Of a stretch of 9,183 nt of DNA, positions 1 to 6,446 are shown piece by piece. Each line of letters starts with the position of its first letter. The first letter of the stretch is position 1. The position numbers and the translations under genes were made by a program. Source of the stretch: Methanobacteriota archaeon (lineage in GTDB: Archaea > Thermoplasmatota > Poseidoniia > Poseidoniales > Poseidoniaceae); contig PBXT01000088.1 in assembly GCA_002727695.1 (NCBI GenBank), positions 18,509 to 27,691 on the forward strand. Direction: 5' to 3'. The notes beneath the pieces are model-generated. The model saw only the letters and a list, made by a program, of their open reading frames with translations. It was not told where the DNA came from and searched no databases.

Positions 1-464
1 GATTGCGAATCTTTGATTCCATAACCGAAAGCTAGCCTTGCATTGAAGGAAAGCATCCAATTACCAAATCCGTGGAGACCAGACATCGAGCCTTCTTCAG
101 CAAGTGTCAATCTATCACATGTGATGAAATCTAGGTCTTCATCCAAGAGCCTCTTTACTAGTTCAGGAACTACTTCGGCAGGATAAGTACAGTCTGCATC
201 CATGGTTACAATGATGTCTCCTTTAGCGACAACAAAACCTGTTCTGTATGCTCTGCCGTATCCCTTTCTTGGTTCCAAGTGGACTCTAATTCCCTTTTCT
301 AGAGCGATTTCTCTAGTCCTGTCTGTGGAGTTACCGTCAACAATCATAATTTCTAATTCATCACACCAATCCCTAGGGATAGAATCCACAGTAGGACCAA
401 GTGCTTCCTCTTCATTTCGAGTGGGAAGAATGATAGTGACAGAGACAGGTAACTTGTCCGCCAT
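1..464 (-). CDS. Family 2 glycosyltransferase, dolichol-phosphate sugar transferase-like (C-terminus beyond window)
   Basis: GT-A fold glycosyltransferase that would move a sugar from a nucleotide donor to a lipid carrier such as dolichol phosphate at the cytoplasmic membrane face. The 154 complete visible codons show, in order: the first strand and nucleotide-binding start VTIILPTRNEE (9-19), VDGNSTDRT (42-50), the basic stretch RKGYGRAYRTGF (66-77), the metal-binding DAD within VTMDADCTYPAE (86-97), and GNWMLSF...GIKDSQ (134-154), which matches the acceptor-side region of DPM1/DPG-synthase-like enzymes. The frame is open to the window edge. I chose the ATG at 464 because it starts eight residues before the first strand. 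In-frame ATGs at 506 and 521 would add 14 and 19 residues but fall in or next to the A/T-rich promoter. It diverges from a family 4 glycosyltransferase, suggesting a shared role in surface glycan or N-glycan synthesis (inference). The sugar specificity cannot be read. Confidence 0.88.
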   Translation of the reverse strand, partial: MADKLPVSVTIILPTRNEEEALGPTVDSIPRDWCDELEIMIVDGNSTDRTREIALEKGIRVHLEPRKGYGRAYRTGFVVAKGDIIVTMDADCTYPAEVVPELVKRLLDEDLDFITCDRLTLAEEGSMSGLHGFGNWMLSFNARLAFGYGIKDSQ

Positions 465-509
465 GGCCTGTGGACTCAAGATTTCGTTTTGAAGCCACCT
501 ATCCATTGG

Positions 510-525
510 ATTATTTATCATATTA
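510..525 (+). promoter_or_regulatory. Putative archaeal TATA-box region between divergent glycosyltransferase genes
   Basis: The 16-base A/T stretch ATTATTTATCATATTA is the most A/T-rich part of the 83-base divergent gap. Its centre lies about 30 bases before the ATG at 548, roughly the distance expected between an archaeal TATA box and a transcription start for a leaderless or nearly leaderless mRNA. This spacing also supports 548 over the upstream in-frame ATG at 470. The box would be too close to the minus-strand ATG at 506 but could serve a start at 464 with a short leader. Assigned by spacing and composition only. Confidence 0.35.
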
Positions 526-547
526 CGAAGTCGGAGTACTGTTCGAC

Positions 548-1822
548 ATGCATATTGCCATAGTGTCCGGCGAATATCCTCCTCGTTGGGGAGGCATTGG
601 CTCGGTGGTGTTTCACCTTGCTGGACATTTTGTACAATTGGGCCATGAGGTCACAATCATTACTCGCTCTCACCATGAGAAAGCACCTTCTCAAGAAGGC
701 GTAGAGGTGATCCCAGTTAAGTGGGCAAAATTGCCAATGGCCTTCACACGTTCATATGGTAAAAGTGCAATAAAGGCTCTGAAAAAGTTGCACGCAAAAA
801 AGCCGGTCGACATCATCAATGCCCATCTTCCATTGGTATCTTGGAAGCGCAAAGAATTCATATGGCTCGAACAAAATGTTGCACCGGTTGTTTCCTGCCT
901 ACACGGCTCATGGCTGGGAGAAAAAGAAGGAGTCAAACGAGCAGCCGCTGCTAAAGAATCGGCCACTTGGAAGAATCCAAATGACCTCGCAATACTTACC
1001 ACTGCTGGCTGGTATTCGAAATATGAAAGAGCTGGAGTCCTCGAATCAAGTATCTGTGTTGCGAACTCCCAATCAACATTGAAAGAGTTCCAAAGATGGT
1101 ATAAGCCTGATGAAAACTTTGACTGTGAAGTTATTCTATGGGGCTGTGACCACAAGGTATTCCGCCCTCCTAACATCGATGATGAAGCCGAGCAGTTAGA
1201 GCATGAAAGAATCAGACAATTGTATGGTTGTGGGGACGAAGAAGCGCTCAATTATTCTGCGGAAACCAATACTCCAATGTTACTTGCAGTAGGACGATTA
1301 GTTGCTAGAAAAGGTTACATGACTTTGCTGAGAGCAATGCCGGCAATTTTGCAAGAAAACCCAAAGGCAAAACTTGTGATTGTTGGACGAGGACATATGA
1401 AATCTAGTCTCGAGAAAAAAGCGAAAAAGCTTGGTATATCAGATTCAATTCACATTCAAAGTAGCCTTTCATTCGAAGAACTTGCTCAGCATTTCCGTTC
1501 AGCTGATCTCGTGGTTTATCCTTCGTATTACGAAGGGCAAGGCCTGATTCCTTTGGAATCACTGGCTAGTGGGACCCCTGTTGCAACCGTTAATCAAGAG
1601 CCTTTGACTGAGATGGTGGATGATTCAGTAGGAGGATTATTCAAGCGTGGCGAGCCTGAAGATTTGGCTAGGTGCGTTAATGAAATGCTAGCCAGCGAAG
1701 AAACTACCAAGAAGGCGATTTTGGGCCGAGAAAGGGTTCTTTCTCGCTATACTTACGAACACAATGCTTCAGATTATGTTGCTGTTTTCAACCGTGCAAT
1801 TGAGAAACGAAGCGGGAAATAA
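548..1822 (+). CDS. Family 4 glycosyltransferase (GT-B fold)
   Basis: Retaining sugar transferase of the GT4 type, 424 residues, a normal length for the family; probably cytoplasmic and acting on lipid-linked or surface glycans. The N-terminal Rossmann half begins MHIAIVSGEYPPRWGGIGS (1-19) with the Gly-rich loop. The second half begins at LAVGRLVARKGYMTLLRA (about 246-263), with the donor-phosphate-binding R/K region, followed by LVIVGRG. The EX7E signature lies in YEGQGLIPLESLASGTPV with E329 and E337. There is a family-like linker VILWGCDHKVFRP, followed by an acidic insertion of about 30 residues before the second domain. The frame is open back to an ATG at 470, but homology starts at the ATG at 548 and the extra 26 residues would overlap the divergent gene. 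It has no signal peptide or membrane helix. It is followed after 56 bases by the secreted calcium-motif gene. Donor and acceptor are unknown. Confidence 0.9.
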   Translation: MHIAIVSGEYPPRWGGIGSVVFHLAGHFVQLGHEVTIITRSHHEKAPSQEGVEVIPVKWAKLPMAFTRSYGKSAIKALKKLHAKKPVDIINAHLPLVSWKRKEFIWLEQNVAPVVSCLHGSWLGEKEGVKRAAAAKESATWKNPNDLAILTTAGWYSKYERAGVLESSICVANSQSTLKEFQRWYKPDENFDCEVILWGCDHKVFRPPNIDDEAEQLEHERIRQLYGCGDEEALNYSAETNTPMLLAVGRLVARKGYMTLLRAMPAILQENPKAKLVIVGRGHMKSSLEKKAKKLGISDSIHIQSSLSFEELAQHFRSADLVVYPSYYEGQGLIPLESLASGTPVATVNQEPLTEMVDDSVGGLFKRGEPEDLARCVNEMLASEETTKKAILGRERVLSRYTYEHNASDYVAVFNRAIEKRSGK

Positions 1823-1871
1823 TCTCCAATTGTACAAAACATTGCCGGCGTTGTCTTGAAAACCAAACCCT

Positions 1872-1889
1872 CGCATGCATGCACATGCG
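1872..1889 (+). promoter_or_regulatory. Inverted repeat over the start codons of the calcium-repeat protein
   Basis: CGCATG (1872-1877) and CATGCG (1884-1889) are exact inverted repeats around a six-base CATGCA spacer. The segment carries three ATG triplets, at 1875 (another frame), 1879 and 1885 (the gene's frame). In mRNA the short stem would enclose the possible initiation codons. This could be chance in a CATGC-rich stretch; the stem is short and has no compensatory evidence. Confidence 0.3.
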
Positions 1890-4335
1890 CGCGGAGCAGT
1901 GGGTGGTATGCTTCCTCGCAGTGTCCTTGTTGACGTTTTTACCCGCAGTACAGGCGGATGATGACACCTCAACCGCAAATGTACTGACGAATGGAGTTTC
2001 AACCAACGGCTATGTTTGTTATGACGACGGCTGTTCACCCAATGACGAAGTCGATTGGTGGAAGATTTACGCCTACAAAGGCGATATCGTCCAAGTTGGA
2101 TTTTCTGGTTCGATGAATAACGCCGCATGGTGGTGCCCGGGTGACGGATGGGAGGCAGATTACTCACTTCACGATTCAAATGGTGCTCAAGTAGCGAGTC
2201 AGGCAATGAGCGATGCAGGTTCTTCGACCACCCTTTCCACAACAATGCCAACCTCCGGTTGGGTTTATGTCAAAATTAAGGGTAAAGATAGCTGGTGTAA
2301 CGATGGTGTCGATTATACTCTAACTCCTTCATTGAACCAAGATAATCGTGATACTGATGAGGACGGATTTGTCGATAATGAAGACGACTGTGACTTGGTT
2401 TCTGGAACCTCAACTAACGACCGCCAAGGCTGTCCCGATACAGATTCAGATGGTTGGTCTGACCCCGATGAAGGTTGGACCACTAACAATGGAGCAGATG
2501 CTTTCCCAACCCAACCTAGTCAATGGATAGACTCAGATAATGATGGATTTGGAGACAATATCAATGGTTTCGAACCGGACCATTGCCCATACCGAAGAGG
2601 GTACTCAAACCTAGACAGATTCGGTTGTTTGGATTCCGATGGTGATGGTTGGTCGGATGCAGACCCTGGTGGATTGGACGGAGTCGAGCCATGGTTTGCT
2701 CACCCCAACGGTTCCGCAGATGCTTTCCCATTCACTCCTAGTCAATGGAATGATACTGATGAAGATGGGTTTGGAGACAATTGGGCTGACGGTTCTTGGA
2801 ACGAAACTAGAATGAATTGGTCCATCGGTGTATGGTATGCCAATGCTAGTCAACCAGATGCATGTCCTTTCGTCACAGGATTTTCCTTAGAAGATAGATT
2901 TGGATGCCCAGATGCAGATAATGATGGTTGGTCCGACCCAGATTCTAACTGGACCGCTTCAAACGGTGCAGACGCATTCCCTGAAAACCCTACTCAATGG
3001 TCTGACAGAGACAATGATGGCTGGGGAGACAATCAAAGTGAAGGAGCATTGCAAATAGATGATTTCCCTGATAATCCAACACAGTGGCTCGATACTGATG
3101 GTGACGGATGGGGAGATAACAACTCATACGGGGCAACTCAGGTCGATGATTTCCCACTGATTCCAAGCCAATACCGCGATACTGATGGAGACGGTTACGG
3201 AGATGATATTAACGGCTTTGAAGGAGACGTATGTCCTTTGAGCACTGTTGAAGAAGTTGAAAGCGGATGGATCAGTTGGGCTGACAGATTTGGTTGCTTA
3301 GATTCTGATATGGATGGTTATTCGAATCCTGATGATTGGTGGATTTCGCACCCTGACGGATTTGCTGACGCCTTCCCTGATGACGAAAGTCAGTGGCATG
3401 ATACCGATGATGATGGCTACGGGGACAACCTCGAATATTTCGATGGAGAAACCTGGAGAGAAGCCTGGAGAGGAGATGGCTGCGTAGCTACTGAAGGTAA
3501 CTCAGCGATGGACCGCTGGGGTTGCCCTGACTCTGATGGTGACGGTTGGTCTGACCCTACTACTCACTGGTTGGCTAGCCCAGGCGGTATGGCTGATGCT
3601 TGGCCTGATGATGTAACCCAATGGCATGATAGGGATGGCGATGGTAGAGGAGATAATCCACGTGGTACCACCGCAGATGTTTGTCCAGATGTACCTGGTA
3701 CTTCCCTGGGACCAACTGCAGGTGGCGACCGTTGGGGTTGCCATGATACAGATGGCGACGGTTGGTCTGACCAAGGTGACAAATTCCAGCACGAGCCAAC
3801 TCAGTGGCGAGATTTAGATGGCGATGGATTTGGTGACAACCCAGATGGACATGAAGGAGATGCATGTCCAAACGAAAGAGGCCAGTCCTTCTTCGACAGA
3901 CTAGGGTGCCGAGATTCGGACGGCGACGGTTGGTCTGACCCTTCCCAAAACTGGTTGGCATCTCCTTGGGGCGAAGCAGATGCATTCCCAACCGACAGAT
4001 TGCAATGGCAAGATAGCGATGAAGACGGATTTGGCGATGTCCCGATGGGTGCGAAGCGTGACGATTGTCCCGATGTGCCAGGGACCTCAACTAGAGACGT
4101 GCAAGGTTGTATTGATTCAGATGGAGATGGATGGTCAGACGAATACGGTGGTTGGAATGCAGCATTCTCAGTCATGGGAGAAGAACCAGCTTCTAGTTGG
4201 CTATCGTACATGATTCTAGGAACAGTAATGCTTCTTTCCTCTGGATTAGCAATGATTGTTCGTTATTCACGTTCAGTATCTTCACTTGAGAGAGGAATCG
4301 TTGAAGAAAAGAAGGGGGGCGATTCAAATGCGTGA
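1879..4335 (+). CDS. Secreted, membrane-anchored calcium-stalk protein with 18 thrombospondin type 3-like motifs
   Basis: An 818-residue ectoprotein. An N-terminal signal peptide (hydrophobic core about 8-20, likely cleavage after AVQA at 26) leads into a beta-rich domain (about 27-152). That domain resembles the bacterial pre-peptidase C-terminal (PPC) fold: VDWWKIYAYKGD, YSLHDSNG, SGWVYVKIKG, YTLTP. Residues 158 to about 759 hold 18 DxDxDG loops, as in thrombospondin type 3 repeats, which bind Ca2+. A single helix (about 774-794) followed by RYSR predicts a C-terminal anchor with a short cytoplasmic tail. Eight N-X-S/T sequons lie in the repeat region. I see no enzyme motif, so a structural, adhesive or spacer role is inferred. 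Starts at 1879 or 1885 are both possible. Its last eight bases (ATGCGTGA) contain the next gene's start, implying translational coupling. There is no lipobox. Confidence 0.9.
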   Translation: MHMRAEQWVVCFLAVSLLTFLPAVQADDDTSTANVLTNGVSTNGYVCYDDGCSPNDEVDWWKIYAYKGDIVQVGFSGSMNNAAWWCPGDGWEADYSLHDSNGAQVASQAMSDAGSSTTLSTTMPTSGWVYVKIKGKDSWCNDGVDYTLTPSLNQDNRDTDEDGFVDNEDDCDLVSGTSTNDRQGCPDTDSDGWSDPDEGWTTNNGADAFPTQPSQWIDSDNDGFGDNINGFEPDHCPYRRGYSNLDRFGCLDSDGDGWSDADPGGLDGVEPWFAHPNGSADAFPFTPSQWNDTDEDGFGDNWADGSWNETRMNWSIGVWYANASQPDACPFVTGFSLEDRFGCPDADNDGWSDPDSNWTASNGADAFPENPTQWSDRDNDGWGDNQSEGALQIDDFPDNPTQWLDTDGDGWGDNNSYGATQVDDFPLIPSQYRDTDGDGYGDDINGFEGDVCPLSTVEEVESGWISWADRFGCLDSDMDGYSNPDDWWISHPDGFADAFPDDESQWHDTDDDGYGDNLEYFDGETWREAWRGDGCVATEGNSAMDRWGCPDSDGDGWSDPTTHWLASPGGMADAWPDDVTQWHDRDGDGRGDNPRGTTADVCPDVPGTSLGPTAGGDRWGCHDTDGDGWSDQGDKFQHEPTQWRDLDGDGFGDNPDGHEGDACPNERGQSFFDRLGCRDSDGDGWSDPSQNWLASPWGEADAFPTDRLQWQDSDEDGFGDVPMGAKRDDCPDVPGTSTRDVQGCIDSDGDGWSDEYGGWNAAFSVMGEEPASSWLSYMILGTVMLLSSGLAMIVRYSRSVSSLERGIVEEKKGGDSNA
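2350..4155 (+). repeat. Protein-coding tandem repeat: alternating A/B calcium-loop units
   Basis: Two motif types alternate. Type A reads GC-D-x-D-x-DGWSD and is followed by a loop ending ADAFP...QW. Type B reads QW-x-D-x-D-x-DGFGDN and is followed by D-x-C-P...GC. I count 8 of type A, 9 of type B and a first degenerate copy (DTDEDGFVDNEDDC). Each B-to-A join carries a Cys pair; six of the eight pairs have exactly 13 residues between them, the others 18 and 20, suggesting regular disulfides. Three B units follow one another at residues about 375-450 (DNA about 3000-3230), two of them with DDFP in place of the Cys. Repeated protein stretches such as DGDGWSDP use different synonymous codons, so the array is not a very recent expansion. 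Confidence 0.9.
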
Positions 4336-5584
4336 GTGGTTATTGATCGCTTTGATGGTCTCGCTTTGCTTCACAGGCAATGTTGTGGCTGAAGAAGAGA
4401 GTGATCCATTCTCAGATGCGGGACTAGATCTAATCGCTTTGCGAAATGATAGCCTTGATAGCAACCAAGATGGAATGATGGATGCAATTAGAGTAGTAGT
4501 CGTAATCAACTCAACAAACCAATGGGTAGATTTGACACTTACCTTGATTGGAGAGCATTCAGGAATTACTGTTTATGAAGAGGTTCTAATGGCGTTTGAA
4601 GACCAAGAAAACGCATCACTAACCTATGATTCTTGGGCTGCTGGTGAACACACACTGATTTTAGAAATTAGTGATTCTGATGGAAGATTGCTAAAATCTG
4701 TGAACATTGGTACATTCGACTTGAGCCCCGCTTTAGCGACCCCAGAAATCGATTTGTTATTGTCTGGGTCCGAGATTATGCAAACTGGAGATGATTGTCA
4801 AATCACCAGAGATTTCGTAGATGAGACCGGTCCAAGGTGGGATTTCGAAGGAACTCGCTCAATTACTGGAACTCCTTTCAAAGTGTTGGACACAGACCAA
4901 GTATTGGATTGCAGTAACTGGCCCGCTGGGACATATGTAGTCTCTGAAACTTATCAAAATGGATTAGGACAGACCACTAGCGATACATTGGAACTTGTTA
5001 TCGTAAACAAGCCACCACCGAACTTCGAAATTGAGGTGAATGGAAACGATGCTCTTGCCGGAACTCCTTGTACAATTACTCATGTTGCTGCTACAGGAGA
5101 AGACCACACTGATTTCGTCAAGGATTGGAGAATTACTCCTTCCATCGGATTAATTGCAAATTCTAGTTCCTTAGATTGCTCGATGTGGGAATCTGGAGTC
5201 TACAAAATTCTCTTGACCGTTACTAATGATGAGGAGATTAGCACCACTGGTGGAACAATGCTAATTCGTATGCCATCCCCTGAAATGGCATCAGCAGACG
5301 AAGATGCACCAGCTCTCTCAAAGGGTCAGGAAACGGAAACCTCTAGCGTAGGGATTTGGGGGATTGTAATGTTGTCACTAGTTCTAGGAATAGCAGTGTT
5401 CGTTTTGATGATGAAGAGTCCCGAAGACGACGAGTTGTTTGGCGGATTACTCAATGATATGGGCGAGCCAGACTCAGAAGGTCTGCCCACTCACGTCGAT
5501 GAAAATGGAATGTTGTGGAGGAAACACGACAATGGTGAAGTTGATTGGTGGGACCGCTCTTCGATGATGTGGAAGAGGTGGTAA
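4328..5584 (+). CDS. Single-pass surface protein with duplicated Cys Ig-like domains and a Trp-rich cytoplasmic tail
   Basis: Not a named family; 418 residues. A signal peptide (core about 4-16, likely cleavage after NVVA at 21) is followed by a beta-rich domain with a calcium-type loop DSNQDGMMD (44-52). Next come two related repeats: C157...LDCSNWPAGTY (193-203) and C248...LDCSMWESGVY (282-292), each with one Cys pair, looking like Ig/PKD-type sandwiches. A low-complexity acidic linker precedes a helix (about 343-362). The following K363 suggests the tail is cytoplasmic. The tail ends with HVDENGMLWRKH, GEVDWWD and MMWKRW, a small Trp-rich module. Four N-X-S/T sequons lie outside. The start at 4328 gives a clean signal peptide and overlaps the previous stop by eight bases; an ATG at 4256 in the same frame lies inside the upstream gene. 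It probably acts with the upstream calcium stalk and the downstream DUF4105 protein (inference from overlap). Confidence 0.85.
   Translation: MREWLLIALMVSLCFTGNVVAEEESDPFSDAGLDLIALRNDSLDSNQDGMMDAIRVVVVINSTNQWVDLTLTLIGEHSGITVYEEVLMAFEDQENASLTYDSWAAGEHTLILEISDSDGRLLKSVNIGTFDLSPALATPEIDLLLSGSEIMQTGDDCQITRDFVDETGPRWDFEGTRSITGTPFKVLDTDQVLDCSNWPAGTYVVSETYQNGLGQTTSDTLELVIVNKPPPNFEIEVNGNDALAGTPCTITHVAATGEDHTDFVKDWRITPSIGLIANSSSLDCSMWESGVYKILLTVTNDEEISTTGGTMLIRMPSPEMASADEDAPALSKGQETETSSVGIWGIVMLSLVLGIAVFVLMMKSPEDDELFGGLLNDMGEPDSEGLPTHVDENGMLWRKHDNGEVDWWDRSSMMWKRW
5575..5580 (+). promoter_or_regulatory. Shine-Dalgarno-like site for the DUF4105 gene
   Basis: GAGGTG matches the archaeal Shine-Dalgarno core (complement of CACCTC near the 16S 3' end) and ends five bases before the GTG at 5586. 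It lies within the last codons of the upstream gene. This favours the GTG start, which also gives a full-length membrane helix, over the in-frame ATG at 5613. Confidence 0.45.
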
Positions 5585-5585
5585 T

Positions 5586-6446
5586 GTGCTACAAGCCATT
5601 GCTTTCTGGGTAATGATCCTCAGTGGTTCCGGATTAGTAGCCCTGTTCGTTAATTCAATGTGGAAGAGGTATGTTCGTCTCAAATCTTTGGAGCCGGGCC
5701 TTGAAAGAGAGTGGGTAGCAGATTGTGCTAAACACGGGTCTGCCAATTTCAAAGGAAGCAAAGTATCTCTCAAAAATGTCAGAGATTTCTCTTGGAAGAA
5801 CAAAAGAGAGCACGACTCAAAATGGATTAACACCAAAGTCGACATTGATGAAATAGTAGATGTGTGGTTTGTTATTGACCATTTTCACAAGATCAAAGGT
5901 TTGGCACATACCATGCTTACTTTCGAGTTTAGTGACGGCCAATTTATCACATTCTCATTCGAAACAAGGCGCGAAGTAGGTGAGAGATATCACCCTTGGA
6001 ACGGGCTATGGAGGGCCTATGAGTTGTATTTACTAGTGGCTACTGAGAAGGATGCATTGCATCTGCGAACAAACGCTAGAAACCACAAGGTCCACCTATT
6101 CAGAGTTCAAACTCCACCGGGAAAGGACAAGGCTCTATTCAATGCACTGTGTGATAGATTGAACTCGCTAGCAGAAACACCGGAATGGTACCACACGCTT
6201 GGGAAGACATGCACAACAGCGATTGTTGACCAAGTGAATCTAATCACGCCCGGAAGAATACCTCGCATGTGGAGAACTTTGCTACCAGGGCACTCAGCCC
6301 GGGCGGCATGGAAACTGAAACTAATCGAAGATTGGGGAGGATTCGATTCAACAATAGATGCATCAAGAATTGATGAGCGTGCTAGAAAATGGGACGGCAA
6401 AGAAGAATATTCACGATATATCAGAGCTCATTTGCCTCCCAAATGA
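5586..6446 (+). CDS. DUF4105 (Lnb N-terminal domain-like) membrane protein, putative Cys/His acyltransferase or hydrolase
   Basis: A 286-residue protein with one N-terminal membrane helix (about 3-24), then a domain matching DUF4105 along its length. It shows NVRDFSW (64-70), VDVWFVI (91-97), GLAHTMLTFEFSDG (105-118) with H108, FETRREVGERY (125-135), GLWRAYELYLL (140-150), LRTNARNHKVHLF (160-172) and WYHTLGKTCTTAI (201-213) with C209. Bacterial members carry the equivalent AHT, SIE-R-E-GE-Y, YEL and YNTLTNNCTTN motifs. To my knowledge, the Bacteroides member Lnb N-acylates lipoproteins, with Cys and His as likely catalytic residues. The substrate here is unknown. The tail after about 225 is Trp/Arg-rich and unassigned. 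The start is GTG, one base after the previous stop, with a Shine-Dalgarno-like site. Positive residues after the helix (WKRYVRLK) predict a cytoplasmic domain, unlike bacterial relatives. The 3' end overlaps the convergent thiamine pyrophosphokinase gene. Confidence 0.82.
   Translation: MLQAIAFWVMILSGSGLVALFVNSMWKRYVRLKSLEPGLEREWVADCAKHGSANFKGSKVSLKNVRDFSWKNKREHDSKWINTKVDIDEIVDVWFVIDHFHKIKGLAHTMLTFEFSDGQFITFSFETRREVGERYHPWNGLWRAYELYLLVATEKDALHLRTNARNHKVHLFRVQTPPGKDKALFNALCDRLNSLAETPEWYHTLGKTCTTAIVDQVNLITPGRIPRMWRTLLPGHSARAAWKLKLIEDWGGFDSTIDASRIDERARKWDGKEEYSRYIRAHLPPK

Noticed and set aside
202..492. Plus-strand open frame of 96 codons at the left end
   Set aside because: It is antisense to the family 2 glycosyltransferase, whose motifs are unmistakable on the minus strand; the predicted protein has no recognisable feature.
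691..1251. Minus-strand open frame of 186 codons within the family 4 glycosyltransferase
   Set aside because: Shadow of a gene with clear GT4 motifs; Ser/Cys-rich low-information translation without its own start context.
2350..4155. CRISPR array or DNA-level tandem repeat
   Set aside because: Repetition is at protein level with variable unit length and synonymous codon differences; there are no constant direct repeats with unique spacers.
3502..4211. Several long minus-strand open frames opposite the calcium repeats
   Set aside because: They arise because the repeated Asp/Gly/Trp codons read antisense avoid stops; their translations only mirror the repeat.
4328..4400. Possible lipobox VSLC in the signal peptide of the Ig-like protein, attractive beside a DUF4105/Lnb-like gene
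   Set aside because: The residue before Cys is Leu rather than Gly/Ala/Ser, and a better signal peptidase site (NVVA before EEES) follows. No canonical lipobox was found in the secreted proteins here.
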